From: Cyclina sinensis
Taxonomy: Eukaryota; Mollusca; Bivalvia; Venerida; Veneridae
DNA length: 64,000 nt
Assembly: GCA_012932295.1 (NCBI GenBank)
Contig: JAAONU010000014.1
Coordinates: 3,056,501 to 3,120,500 of the forward strand
Direction of reading: 5' to 3'
In this document: positions 13,721-27,359 of the stretch, piece by piece
Position numbering within the stretch: the stretch's first letter is position 1
Layout of the letters: each line of letters begins with the position of its first letter
Notes under the pieces: model-generated
What the model was told of the DNA's origin: nothing
Databases searched by the model: none
The model's input: only the letters and a program-made list of their open reading frames with translations
Program-made: the position numbers and the translations under genes

Positions 13721-14700
13721 CCATGTATCAGGTGTTATATTTAACCTTCTGGCAGAAAGGTTACAGTCGGTTCCCAATCCTGCCTAATGGAATAAACGTC
13801 AAAGTCAAAGGTGACTTATGTCTTACAGGAGAATTCTTTTCTTCACATTTTCTTCAGGGTTTCACAGGATTGGACAGGGAGGTGTCTATTACTTCGCGAC
13901 CTGTGGATGGCTTTTACTTGAGGGACTTTTGTGGATTTTTTTATCTGTGTCAGTCTCGTTAATAAATAGAGCTCAATGCAGTATAATCACACTGGCAGTC
14001 GAAATTATAATTTGATCGTCATCATCAGCAGAAACATCATCATTATAACTACAAATTCCGCCTTTAGATCAACAGTTGTTTATGGATGTGCCTTTTTTCT
14101 TAGAAAGAATATTCATTTTATTGTTTTCAAAGTTTTTCGATACAACTACATAATTATGTAGATATCTTCATTCTGTATATTTTAATTCCGCTCTACATCG
14201 ATTTTTGCACGGCTGTATTCTTGCCTCAGCTCCATGCATACCCTTGGGTACAGTAACAAGTTTAAGGAATAATAGACGTACCTTCCCCAAACAGGAATTT
14301 TTCAGAGGCACATATTGATATCAGTTTTTATACCGAGATAATTGAATTTATTTGGCATGGATTACATTTGTATTCATGGTGGAGATTCTGTGCCCTGATC
14401 CGAAACGGCGCGCAATCATAAAATGGCGATCACAGGAAAGCTTGGTACAAGCGTTTGATCGACGGCATCGTGCCGTGGGACGCTTGCTAAAATTTTATTT
14501 AATAAATTTCCAATTAAGGGCGAGCCAAATGACGTGTAATTTGTCAAGTACGAAGTCGTTTTGCCGAGAGAAGCGAAGAAACTGATTAAAGTATTTTCAG
14601 TGATGAATAAATCCCCGTTCTCTCCGTGAATAATTAATCAGAAAGATTTTTCACTGAAGTCCTGTCGCGATGGCGCAGAAAACAAATCACACTATATACA
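13720..14700. promoter_or_regulatory. Candidate intronic regulatory island (Phox2 intron 1)
   Basis: Two blocks (about 13720-13960 and 14350-14700) of complex, CpG-bearing sequence, e.g. CGAAACGGCGCGCAATC near 14401 and GATCGACGGCATCGTGCCG near 14457, separated by AT-rich DNA. The overlapping short frames (13723-13962, 13818-14015, 14352-14585) carry no domain. GAATAATTAATCA (14627-14639) offers homeodomain cores. Regulatory role is inferred. Confidence 0.35.
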
Positions 14701-15770
14701 TTTTACACAAATAGTATTTTTATCTGTACGGAAAAACATTTAGGGAAGGTCTATACTGAAAAAATAAATCTTAATGTTCCTCTAGCTTACGTTTGATATT
14801 TCCTACGAATTTCCGATTCAATGCGTAAAAGTGATGAAAGGGTAGATATTTTCAACTTCAAAATGACAGTTTTTGTGTCTGTAGTTGATGATTATAATTA
14901 CACTCTGAATATATTTCTAAGCGACACATTGGAATGAGATTTCTTTCATCCTGTCAAAAAATGAACAATTGCATTAAGTTCCTTCTATGAATATTTACAT
15001 AAAGAGCTTTTTATTCAAGGAATGCTTGGACATAAAACGTAATCTGACTTCCGGTTAAACGTCTTTTCAAAGATTATCAAAGCACTAAAAGGAAAAAATA
15101 AATAAAAAAGAAACAAAGGAAGAAAAATCTATGGCATGTCTCTGTAATCAAACTGTTTGTAGTTAGCTACACAGAATAAAGTTCAAACAAAACCTCATCT
15201 AATTATTATCTTATTGTTGAGACTACATTTCCCCGGCTAAGCATAAAACTGATAACATACATATATCATTCTTTTCAATTTTATATTTATACATGACTAT
15301 TTTTATTATTTTATTTTTGTTGTTATTGTTGTTAGTTTTGTGTTTTTTGGGGTTTTTTTCTCTCTCTCTCTCTTTTAGTTTTGTTTTTTGTTGTTGTTTT
15401 GTTCTTATCTATTTTTATTTTATTTTGTTATATACAAGACGTTTAACAAGAAGTGAAAGAGAGGATAAGATTCCGACGCATTTGTGTTAAGAAGAATAAT
15501 GATATTTCAAATGATATTTGCCTAATTTGCCTAATTATTAAATATTAGTATCTTCTTGATTTCTATAAGAAGTTGATATTTTCAAATATGCACCGTAACA
15601 AAATCATGAATGGTTTCTGATATGACAGAACGTTTCAATCATTTAATTCTTCAACAGATTGTGAGATGTCGGAACCACACACATTATTAAGTCAAAACAA
15701 TAGAAAACAGGTTTTCAATTAGAACCCATTAAGTCAGCGTGAAAGTATATTATAACACCATTAACATCTC
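14700..15770. other. AT-rich intron sequence with T-rich/TTG tract
   Basis: T-rich low complexity at 15297-15430 (TTATTGTTGTT, (TC)n) yields an F/L-rich chance frame (15293-15490). Nothing else is seen. Confidence 0.6.
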
Positions 15771-16330
15771 GTTTACATGAACATAACAAAAGGCTCGGGA
15801 GAGGAACATGTTTCGTGACGCCGTCGCGTGACAGGCGCCCATTGTGACGCTATGGTTATCATAGTGCGACATCAAACCGTTACAAAATGTTATACAAATT
15901 GTTATTATTGTTAAATGAAGGCAATATAGCTTTAATGACTTTGCGACAGTCATCTGTGATTAGCATGCAAATTCCTGCTGATTAATCTATTGCAGGCGCG
16001 TGCGAACCTATGACATCACGTGACTAAATCAACAGAGTGGAACGGTAAACTAAAACAGCTCGTTTGCCAAACGTGGACATTCTGTTGCGGTAATTTCAGC
16101 TCATTTTTCACCAGTTCCTTCGATATTTTCTGCTACATCTCTCTCCCTGAAACTTGGTAATTTTACACTTGTGTTTTTCGCTTTGATTAACTTGATCACT
16201 TTTGTGGCGACTTTGATTAATCAAGGTCACAAAGGCGGAATGGGTCTTTAACTCTGTGCGTCTGATATTAATTACACTCACCGCGGGTGGGGACTTTAGA
16301 AGGCTCAAGTTTTGATTGATGCTCAATAAA
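15770..16330. promoter_or_regulatory. Candidate intronic regulatory island with paired TCF/LEF-like sites
   Basis: CpG-bearing, complex sequence. CTTTGATTAA occurs twice, at 16181-16190 and 16211-16220, exactly 30 bases apart; CTTTGAT is the TCF/LEF core. The second copy lies in the 12-base palindrome TTGATTAATCAA (16213-16224), followed by AGGTCACAAAGG (16224-16235), which holds another TCF-like or nuclear-receptor-like site. TCACGTGAC occurs near 16016-16024. Frames at 15750-15953 and 16108-16326 (-) are unsupported. Confidence 0.4.
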
Positions 16331-17760
16331 TGTCTGTATGTTTAGGTATAAGACAGATTCAATTTCGCAAAAATTAAAGCCTTGGAAAAATAAGCTTCTT
16401 TTGAAATTGTACAAAGAGTATTTTGATAATATCATTGCAAATATGTTGTGTTATTTAGTTAAGCAGTGTCCACATGCTGGCTAAATATGGAGATAAGTTG
16501 TATTGTATAGTTTTGGTTCAACCATTTTATAAGTCCTAATTCTGATTGAAGATTCAGCTTTTACTTATGTTATTTTCTGTTGATTGTATTGTTTCTGTAG
16601 TAATAATTTAGGATACCTACATATTTTATAATATGCATTATTATTATTATTATTATTTCAAGACCCTGATACTATTTATCAAAGAATCCAAATCCAGATT
16701 TTCTAGCGGTTTTAAATCACTTATTTGAAGTAAATTTTCCACTGTCTTGGAAACAAATCGTAATTTGGTAGTTGTGGGTTCGAATTGAAGATTCTTGACA
16801 GTGCGCGAACAATAAACTACAAATCATTAATTCAGGCAACAATGGAAGCAGTTTCAACATAACTTGTAAGTTGGTTATGTGAGCTTGAACAAGCATCAAA
16901 GCTTTTAAACTTACCGTGCAAGTTGGATGTATGGAATAAGGAACTTTATTGTGTTTCTATCTGAAGTGTTCAGTCTTCTCAATCATGTGACTTCGCATTT
17001 CATCATGTTTTCTTTAATATGATGCAAATTTATCTTGAATGTTTTTTGTCTTAAAGTACTTAAAATGTCACATGATCTAGTTCTATGGTCCCGCCTAGAA
17101 CATTTTGCCAGGAAAACATTTTTCTCTTCCCCCTTTTTTGGCACCGAAATGGTCGTAAACTCGTAACAATTCTAATTTTCATAAAACTGAAATCTAAATT
17201 GATTTTTACATAGACGCATGTCACCCATAAATACATTTTTAATTTCTCACACTTGTAAAATTAGATAGAATTTTCATTTCTCTCTTTTCTATATTTATGA
17301 AATGTTATTTGATAAGAAAAAGTAAATATTTCTCTAACTGTAAGTGTGAAGTGGTGGGCTGAAATGTGGTTCAAATACCGATTATATCTGTAGATATTGT
17401 ACATGAAGCCTTGTGAAAACATTCTTCTTCCTTGTCGGAGATATTGTCAAATATTTTACTGCTCTATGTTTATTAAAATTGTGCACACATTGCGTGCTTA
17501 TATATCTTATAACTGACTTTAATTTTGAATTATATCTCTCTTTGCATCTGCATGAGATGTTTATAGAGATTAAAGAGTTTTTGTGAGTGTAATAAACCCA
17601 GAATTTGTGCCAACTCAACACCAATGGACTCGTTTCAAAAAAGTCTCTATGTAGAGCAAATTACTGCACAATCACACCTCGCGTGATGCTAACGTGCAGA
17701 TTACTTTCTTGGTTTGACAATAAAAAAGTTTTCAAAATGTAACCATCTCAACTCATAAAA
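16330..17760. other. AT-rich intron sequence with (ATT)n
   Basis: (ATT)n at 16637-16657 followed by TTTCAAGACCCTG. A similar junction follows the (ATT)n at 22097 (TTTCAAAGCCCTG), hinting at a shared repeat tail. Nothing else is supported. Confidence 0.5.
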
Positions 17761-18300
17761 CTGTTTTCTTTTTATCGGCAAGAACAATGATAGCGGAGTG
17801 GCAGTAGATATTTCAGAAAGTTTTGAATAATTCAAAACCAAGTAACACCATTGGCCAGTATTGTGCGCGAGAGCGTTTCAGAACACTGCATCATCTGAGC
17901 GCACGGGAAAAGTTATTTCGACATTTTTGACGCTCATCCTGTAAATGGTGGCAGATTTTTCTTCACTGTATATATCTCACGGCAGCACATCACTTCCAGA
18001 CAACATTGTCACAGTCATAGAAATGCCGAACGTAACATGGGACTGAAATATTTCCCCCAAATGAAAGTGTTTCATTTGAAAGGTGTGAAACCAGGCAATT
18101 TTTATACCCGAAGAGGTGACATCCCAAATGCGAGCGACACTCTGAGTGTGGCTGCAAGATCCGTCGGGAATAAAACTCTGAGAAACATCTTTGCCATAAT
18201 TACCGTTGAAGAAGTAACCATGGAATTATATCCGCATTCTATATACTCATATGAATAATAGATGCGCTGTTTAATTGAAAATGCATTCGCTCCGTCATAA
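17760..18300. promoter_or_regulatory. Candidate intronic regulatory island (Phox2 intron 1)
   Basis: Complex CpG-bearing block (GTGCGCGAGAGCG, GAGCGCACGGG, CCGTCGGG). The 73-codon frame at 18037-18258 has plausible composition but no domain, no strong acceptor and no partner exon, so I do not call it coding. Confidence 0.3.
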
Positions 18301-21300
18301 AGGCAGCCGTCTTTTGAAGAGAAATCTATATCAATGAATGCCTTGAAGACAAAACAAATATCTCTATTGGGTTATTTAAAAAAAAAGATCAAATTATAAC
18401 AATTCTAATAAAAATGATGTATCGATACAAAAAAATGCGGTAATGTCCAGTGTGAAGCACGTGAAACACATGACGTTGGTAAAAATGTGTAAGCAGTACA
18501 TGTATTTGTTTTTGGAGATTTAATATGGAGAACTTAATATCTGAATATTTTAATCATAGATGTACGCCATTTAAGAGAACCCATTTAGAAAAGGGAGCTT
18601 TTCTAACCTTTTACAGTATGTAAACTGACTTGAAATAAAATTATTTGTTGTGTTTGTTGGTTTATCTATGTTGAAGATTGTTTACGATACGTAAGCGAGC
18701 CCCGAATTTCTTGTAAATTTAAATTTGCAATTAAACTTAACTTCTGTTGAGTATTCTTTTTCTAAAAACACAACAGTCTGTGTTGTTCAACGTCAGTGAA
18801 ATAATTCTATTTTTTAAGTTTAAGGTTTTCAGTTCCGTCGTATATATATTGCAATTATCTTTATCTTATAAGGGATCAAAAGACCAGCGTTTAGGAAAAT
18901 ATAAGATGAGTCAAACATTATTTTTTATCATTTTATTTTATTATTTTCTTTTATTCTATTTTTTTTTATCTTTTTTACCTTCAGTAACAAAAACAATATA
19001 CGAAATATTCGATTTATAAAATGGAAATTATTAATAAAAAGTTTGTTTATTATGATTTGTGACTAGTAACTAGTAATGAAGATCTTGAAACGTTTAATTT
19101 TGTACCCCAACGATGAACAACCCGGTAATGTTTGCGTGTTATGTAGCTTGTCTCTTTTCATTTGCAAGACAAGAAAATTCCTTATTTGTTATACAATTGT
19201 AAAACATTTCTTGCAATGATTTAAACTAAGTTCATTTGAATTAATTGATAAATAAATGACACATTTACCAGGAGAAAATATTCTGATTTTTCGTTAGCTA
19301 ATATTCTTTCTGTATACTGTTATGAGACTGTAATTCAAAGTTGTAATTGTAAGATCATTTCTTTTCAAAACAGAGATGAAATATTTGCTTAGTGTGATAA
19401 ATAGTTTTCGAAACACGTATTTTGGTAACCGTCCTTATCAAGATTGAATCGGGTTCTTGAAATCGAAGTTTTTATTATTGTTATCGGATGTTATGTTGTC
19501 CGAAAGTTTAGGGTCTTCACGGCAATCAATACTTAACTTCTGAATTGTTGTTTTGAGAAAATTCTCAAAGAAAACCTGCATAAATATACATCAGTAAAAA
19601 TTATCATTTTATCTACAAATATGTTTATTCAGGCTGCTATGTCATGAAAAATCGTTCTCAAAGTAGGTGGGGTGGGTGGCTGAAGGTGGGGAGGGGGAAT
19701 GGTGGGGGAGAGGTTTAAAGTAGAATATGAAATTTTCAATCTCATATGTACTGTGCGAATAAGAAACAGGTAAGAATATGGTAAACTATTTCTTCAAAAA
19801 GTAACCATACACTAGCGAGGGCTATTGAAATTCAAAATAATCAGCATCTCCCTGAAAATACTTTCGGAAAAACTTTAATGTCCTATCAAGACATTTCAAA
19901 CAAAACAAAACAAAACAAACAAAAAAAGAAAATAAACAAGAAAAAAGAAAACTTCTTCACTTTTATAAGATTTAAAATGTTTTAGTTATCTAAGTGAATT
20001 ACCAGACAGTAGTTGTGGAGTTTCTCGAGCTTACTTCGTTTTTCTCAAACAATTACGTCTGTGAAAATTTTAATCTGCTATGATTTGCCTGTTAGATACA
20101 AATGAAAGCCTAATTTGATTGAATGATGCATGTTAAAGAAATTACATTTTACTGCACACAGCAATCTGACCAAAAATATACACCCGCATATTGATTATAA
20201 TATTGAAATGACGAAGGTTATACGACAGAAATTTTATTTAAATGTAAGGCAACCAGCAAAATATTTACTAACGCGACGATAACTTACGTCAAAGAAAAGT
20301 TAACTTTAAATGGTTACAATGTCATAACGGTAACAAATGACATTTGAAGAAAATATTTACTACAAGTCGACACAATGTTACATGATAAGAGATACGTCAT
20401 GTTACAAAAACTATCTAACGGTCATTTTAAATTTTAACATCATAAAATGTATTGGATTCTTTATCATTTGAAGTCATCCAAATCTATACTTAAAAACATT
20501 TCTAAAATGGCAAAAAACATATTGTTTCCACAAGGTAATCAGCGAGATTGTTACTCAGTGTGCTATACACTTTCACAAAATTCACTGAATACACGTAGTT
20601 GTATAGTATACAAATGCATCATAACCTCTTCCAATGTAAACAATTGGCAACACCCATAAAAACTTACTCAACAGAACACATCACGCTCCCTATACAATCG
20701 CACATTTTATATTCTTGAAAAAGGTTATTACTCTCTCGTACGATACATATAAACATGACATTCCCCATACTAGGTTGGTTTATCTGCTGAAACTTCATTG
20801 CTTTAGATTATTATACTTTTGGTGAAGGACACACCAACGTTTGTAAGACAGACCGTAATCGAAAATAATCGTTTCCTCGACTGACGCTCTTTTTACATTT
20901 CTTGACCTTAAGTTAGATCCTTTTCTGATGTCAGATATTTCTTTGTCAAAATCCAACGTATACATTCTAATACCTATGAAAACAATAAAAAAATGATTAA
21001 AATATTAAAAACCAATGTTGTTGACGTGTGCAGACAACGCTTTTCCAGAATGAGCAAGTTTTTATTTTGATACATGTCTACCTTTTATGTGAAGAAAGAA
21101 ATATGTTCCTTCACTGACTTTGGAAAACAGCTTGTTATAACGACAATTCTCCTGAATTCAAACTACACGTAAGTCACAGATCGTTCGTAAATTAATCAAA
21201 AGAAATACTTATTTTTATATGCTTGCAGCCCAACCAAACAGGAATATCTCCAAAACACGGAATTTGAACTCTCGAAAATTGGAATAATTTTCTACATGTA

Positions 21301-22060
21301 TTGCCTGCATAGGTGCAAAGGTAATACATCAAGTAGTTGGTACTCTTTATAGCTGTTTGAGCCAACATGTGTCTTGCACGAAAATAATTACTGCCAAAAC
21401 GAACCCTTAAAAAGAAATGCAAAAACTAAAGTGCTCAGTTTTCTCGAAAGGACTGACATTCTTTAGTCAAAAACGCACGTTCTGTTTCCAGGGCGAAAAC
21501 AAATTACTGTTTGTGTTTTAATGAGTTTTCTCTAGAACAAATGCATGTGCATGAGCTGAAGTTTTACAAAACACAGATAACAAATAGTTTAAATACGTCT
21601 TCTGATCAAAATACCTGATTCTTTTCTTTTATTACTTCGCTTCAAATTCAAGTATTACGTTAATTTTTTGACAAATATATTAAACACTACTCGTAATAAC
21701 TGCAACGTATCAGAAGGAAAAAAAACTCAAGAGTTTTATGAAAGTATTAGGATAAATGATTAAGTTTCAGAATATTTTTCTCTAGACCATTTGGGCGAGA
21801 ACCTTGAGCAAAAACGTGCAACATATCTAAAGAAAAAACTCAGAAGCATTATGAATGTTTTAGGATAAGTTATTAAGTTACAGAACATTGTTGGCCCAGA
21901 CCGTTTGAGCGAAAACCTTTTATGTAACGGAGAAGGGTATAATGACGAGTCCAGATAGGGGCAAGACCTATGGTTCGTACATGACCTACACCGTAAAATT
22001 ATGATACCAGCTATGTCAGAAATGACTCTTTCAAACAACTGCAGTTTTTATTTTTTAAGT
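18300..22060. other. AT-rich intron sequence with a G-rich tract
   Basis: Mostly low-complexity AT. A G-rich tract at 19664-19712 has five runs of three to five G on the + strand. A-rich (ACAAA)n lies near 19902-19940. No exon is seen; the frames here are chance. Confidence 0.55.
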
Positions 22061-24802
22061 GACCAAACTTATTATTATTATTATTATTATTATTATTTCA
22101 AAGCCCTGGCGTTTTTCCATTCTCCATTTTAATGTATTATATACCACGGCATTTTATCTTTTGTTAATTTTGTTCTAAATTTTGTTTCCATTTCTTTACA
22201 CAATATAAACAAAACTCAAATATGCCTCACTTTCATGTGATTTTATCAGTCTGAGTTTTTTTCAAATTGAAGTCTTTTGCACTAGCTTTCATTAAAATTT
22301 GTTGAAATTTCACTTAGTTTAATTATTCTAAATATCTAACGGAGGTCGAATGAGAAATAACAATTTAAAAGTTATTGTACATGCCGTTAGTTGTTACACA
22401 ATGTGCTGACGTTGTTTCTTGTTGTTGTCTTTTTTCCTTTTTTTGAAATTCATAATGATAAATTAATTTATGTTACCATATATTTTTAAAACAAGCTATA
22501 TAAATAATTGTCTGAAAGTTTAACAATGCTAGTAACAGGAGTTACTTCAAAACCAAAAGATCCGATTACGTCTGCTGTAAGTGAACCGAACTTCTAGCTT
22601 GAATTTTTGCAACACCCGCCAGCTAAATAAAGAACAGACTTTGAGTAACACCAGTTTTGTTGTTTATGTAAGCTTTCCCAGTCTAAATATTGATGTTATT
22701 TTGTCTTACAATACATCTGCCTTTTTCAGTTATACTTAATGCAAGTAACCTAGGTTCTTGTTGTTTTTGTCTGGAAGAGTCTACTGAGATTGTAGAATCA
22801 TTTTTCACTTTTCTGCATAGGTAATGTGATTTATAAAGGGATGGTGTTTGATAAGTTATGTTGCAATTTGTTCTAAATTTTGTTTTCTTTAAAGAATAGA
22901 AATCCAAATTTATATATGTATGGATTATGAGAATTAAATGAAATATTAAAAATGGAAATAAAAATTCATTCATTTTATATTTCGACAAATAAAAATGTAT
23001 AAAAGCACAAGCATTTAGCTTTAGGATTGTTAGAGCATCTCTCTCGTTTGCAGGTTGACATGCATTCCAAGTTTTCTAAGTTTTTAAAGCATTCAAACAC
23101 CTCTATTCTAGTTTATCAACAAACAACAAAACAACAACAAACTTTATTAGCAAATCTAGAGATCAAGGACAAATGTGTAATACAGATTAAAGTAATTTAT
23201 TTACATTATAAGACTTTTTTCAAAGAAACAAATCAATATGAGAAAGCCCGAAAAGTTGTATCCATTTAAAACAAACTTGATACTTTTAATATTTTTTGTC
23301 AAAAATCGTATAAATTAAAATCTACCAAGCTGTCTGCTACAAGTTAACAGCGAAAATATTCATGTTTAACACAACAGTGCTTTTTTCAAGAACTAAGAAA
23401 GGATCTTCATTCTTCGATATAATATTTCAACTTGCACCAGATATATTTTTCAATATATTTTAAGAAAAGGTAAGGAACATTTCAGATATGCAAATGCCTA
23501 CATTGTGAGTAATATAGAATCTATTATTCATTTTTATTTTCATAGCATCCGGACCAGACAAACTGAAATAAAAGGATGCTTCTAATTTTAAACCACGTTT
23601 ATTCTGTAACTAAAGTCTATAAAACAGAACAGAACATATTTTTATTTACCCAAGTTACAGCATGGAACACATGAGTAAACAGAGTATAAAAAAGTTTATA
23701 CTAGGATATCATGTGACAAGGTTAATAGATACAAAAACATAAGTACTTGATAATAACTTACTTATAACTGAAGGGAAGAGAGATCTAAGGGTTAAATGCC
23801 CAAATTATAAATATTTATCATTTATATTCATTTTGTTACACCGCTGTAAGATTATAGAAGACAAAAATGTGAAACGAAAGTGTGAAGTTGCTTGAAAAGT
23901 TCATCTAGATAAATATTCTTAGCTTGTATCTCATAAATGATATACATAAATATAAAAATATATGATAAAATTTAGGTCAGATTTGTTACAGAGCAATGAA
24001 ACATTTTCCCATCATATGTTTTCATTGTAGAAGTTCTGACCTCGTTATGTGGGTTTCTGATAATTCTGTCAGAAAATTATTTTTTTCATATTTCTTTGAT
24101 TGAATTTGCGATTGTATGATGTTAATTACAAATATGAAAATGTAAAAAAAATGCGTATATATATAAAATGTGCTTAAAATTTTATATATATTATTTATGA
24201 AATACTGTATGAGTCAACGAAAACTTGCACTGAATCGCATTTCTAACTGACGCAAGTTATGAAATGGCTTCATCTAAACGTTTATAAAAACCTATTACCT
24301 TTTCCTCTGGTTAATCTTACCATATATGTATATACATGTTTAATAGTTTCATGAATTCCTGATGTTTTGATTGTATCTAATTACATATTCACCTAAACAG
24401 ACTTAATACTTTGTTGTTGTTTTTTGTTGATGTTGTTGTTCTAGACTACTTTTCTTAAAAAAGAACAGTAAGCGAATTATTACAGACAAGCAGCAGCCAT
24501 TTAACTATATATATATATATTATATATAATGAATACATTCTGAATTATTTCTGAAACGCCGCTGTTCAAAGGTTCGTTCTTTCTGTTGTATGTATGCACT
24601 GTTGGCATGAGACTTATGTAAGGTGACATATAGGCCCATTGGGCTGGGTGATATTATTCAAGTAATATATCAATTTTACCATTGATTTCTTTATATGAAA
24701 ATGTCATTTTAATTAATTTAAATTAATCAGGCGGATGCAAAATTGTTTTGAGAGAAAGTAATTTAGTTTTGTTACAACGGATAATTTATAATAATAATTA
24801 TA

Positions 24803-24834
<32 letters not shown>

Positions 24835-26773
24835 CTGTTGTTGTGGTAGTTGCATTTGCTAATGTGGTTGTAGGTAACTTGCAACAGCATTTAAGGTTAA
24901 AACATTTCAAAACAGCGCTTTTTTGCTATATTCTTAACTCTTCGGAGAAAAAGAAAAGAGATGTATGACAAGTTAAACCAGAAAAAAATTCAACGCTCTG
25001 GTTTTCTGTTATTTTTCATGGGTCGGCAAAAATAATCTGTGCTTTTAAAATGTGAACATACACATACTTTCAATAAATAATGTTATTTGTAACTAAAATA
25101 TGTATTAAAATGTCCACTTCCATGACATACTTACAAAAGCAGAAAAAAAAACTTATGCTTTGTATATGTTGTCATTGTTGATGACAGTCGGACTTAAATG
25201 AGGCGTGCTCCCGTAATCTGAGAATGTTTCCCAAATTATAAATATTACTATTTTCCTTCGGGGTCAGTAATACTTTGAATTACTCATAGTGCCATATAAA
25301 TAACTATTTGTAATTGGAGTCTATAAAATTTTAAAAAGCTATCATTAATTGATGCGTGCCTTAAAAATGAAGAATCGAAATATACAGTGATGTCATCACG
25401 CCTACATCAACCATTAAATTGCGCGAAGACCCGTAAGTTAAAAAATATAATGAAAAATTTGTCAGCTGTTTAAAGTTGTAAGCAATATTCCCGGCAGTTT
25501 GTCTCGTCATATACAATTGGCAAGTCTTGCTGATTTTTACAGTTTTTGAAAACCAACATAAAACACACATATAAAAAAGATTAATTTTGTAAATGTTAGA
25601 CCAAATATTGTACATGAACTTTTAAGTGTCCTTGTACCAAATTAGTTTCATGTCAATGAAGTTGTTATAATGTAGTCAGTCTCACTTCTAAAGCACTGTT
25701 TTATAAAAGTGTAAAATTCCTTTTATACATTGAGTCTTCCTAGCTAAGAGAGAATACTGAGTATTCCTTATGCTTGTCGGAAAATATTTTTGCTGTTGTG
25801 TATTACTTCACTAACTTTCAGTCAAAAATTTCAATTTAATTCATTCATATGTTGCAGCAGTAGGTAAGATAAATCCAATGCACGTTAAGAAACCAAAATT
25901 TAATGAAAAAGTAAAATTATTCCTACATTCCAGGCAACAATGTTTCTCCTTGCGCGTTGAAACAGTTGTAACAATTTGATAGGCGTCCGTTTATTTAATT
26001 CTACAAAATCTTCTGCAAACCCTGATGATAAAGTCTTCAAATTGTCCAAGGGAATTCCAAATATGGTTATGCTGAACATATTTCCAAACATGATTTGATA
26101 TACTTCACGTTTACCTAATTTCAAACATTTTACTTCATCAAAACTACCCTAACCAGATCTGAGAGCTTTATTAAATCTATATCCGTGAAAGAAGCGATCA
26201 CTACTGGGTCAGTGGAGCATATTAAGATTTAAGCCGTCTTCATTTAGAGATAAAATCCTAAAAAATAAATTATTCCAGACACCTAAGTTCATTAGAAGAC
26301 ACGCGGGTGCTCTACTCTTTCTTGATGTAATTTGTGGCCACTTAACAGACTTCAATGAAATAAGTCACGTTATTTGATATTCTTTATAAAATTACAATCT
26401 ACAAAATAATTTGATTTCTTTCCCAGAGTTTCTTAAAAGCCACATGGCGTATAATATAACCAAAAGTATCCCAGAAACGGCTAGCAGTCAGATATAGTCG
26501 CCCTAACACCACTTGATGGCCGGACAAATTTGATTTTTCAACAATTTTCCTGTTTGTTTCACCCTTGTGTCATAAATAAATAGAAAATTTTCGGCTTGGG
26601 TGAAAATTATGCAAAACTCGCATTTCTACATTAAGTAATTCAATTTTTCCCAATCATCGGCGCTAAGTAGACGGCTCTAACATTGTTAAGCCATACTAAA
26701 ACAATTTACCTCGTCCAAATCTTATTTTCACCGCGATGCTGCCATAACATACTGGTAAATCAAGTTTACTTAC
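22060..26773. other. AT-rich intron sequence with microsatellites and a reversed retroelement tail
   Basis: (ATT)n at 22069-22097 and 24788-24832. At about 23118-23150, CAACAACAAACTTTATTAGCAAA is the reverse complement of a retroelement 3' tail like that at 43375-43400. A 5-base inverted repeat, GCCCA-T-TGGGC, is at 24632-24642. No exons are supported; the 25900-26124 (-) frame has no domain. Toward exon 1 (about 26430-26760) CpGs return. Confidence 0.5.
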
Positions 26774-27026
26774 CAGAAGGAAACACTGCAGGTTGAGTCG
26801 GGTCCCTGGGTCTGGGCATCATGCTGCAAGACGCTGAGCCCATGGCCGGGCCGGGTGGAAACGACCGAACCCCGTTGTAGCGATACCCCTGCGCCGCCAT
26901 CTGTCCGAAAGGGTTCGAATCTCCATAACTACAAGGGATGTTACAGTTCTGAAGTGCTGATTCCATCCCAGGTAGGGTACACGATGCATCGAATGAGTTA
27001 TGCTGGCCTAAGTACGGGTAATCCAT
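26774..27026 (-). CDS. Phox2: Phox2 homeobox gene, exon 1 (N-terminus)
   Basis: Encodes residues 1-84 plus one base of a glycine codon, beginning MDYPYLGQHNSFDASC and rich in G, P, M, S. MDYPYL resembles what I recall of the PHOX2A start (MDYSYL) and the MEYSYL of PHOX2B, so I place the start at 27026 rather than at the in-frame ATG at 27077, which would add 17 residues without family support. Donor GTAAGT at 26773 joins exon 2 in matching phase (G|GG). Summing the four exons gives 852 bases, a protein of 283 residues, with the homeodomain at about 106-165; human PHOX2A is about the same length. Intron 1 is 15.6 kb and holds the candidate enhancers described separately. Confidence 0.92.
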
Positions 27027-27180
27027 TTGGGAGACACTAAAGTGAACAGCCACAAGAAACTGGTGTTTCGCGTTCAAACTGTTGGCTTCGACTAATTAGA
27101 TTTTCCTGCGACGAAAAAGTTGGGTCGTCTCTCCGCAGATGACGTCGATAACTGTGCTTGTATTTAATATATGAACAATG
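27027..27180 (-). promoter_or_regulatory. Phox2: Phox2 5' UTR and proximal promoter candidate
   Basis: On the - strand, CATATATTAAATA (27173-27161) is a TATA-like stretch about 140 bases upstream of the start codon. The CRE-like core TGACGTC is at 27140-27146 (+ strand reading). The transcription start is not determined; a start near 27130 would suit the TATA-like position. Confidence 0.35.
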
Positions 27181-27359
27181 ATTTCAATACCGAGTCCTGA
27201 TTACCGATGTTTGCCTTAAACTTGGTTAAAGAGAATGCCCGATCGTATCAAATGAATGGTCATAAAATTTATGAAAAAAGTGAGATATCAAGTAACTCGA
27301 GGGAATATTGCGAAGTATTTTCCATAACTTAATTATAATACATTTCTGATATTAAACGC

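Noticed and set aside
18037..18258. 73-codon frame with protein-like composition in Phox2 intron 1
   Set aside because: No domain, no partner exon on the + strand and no splice context; better explained by the complex regulatory island.
26855..27040. 61-codon + strand frame overlapping Phox2 exon 1
   Set aside because: Shadow of the real - strand exon.
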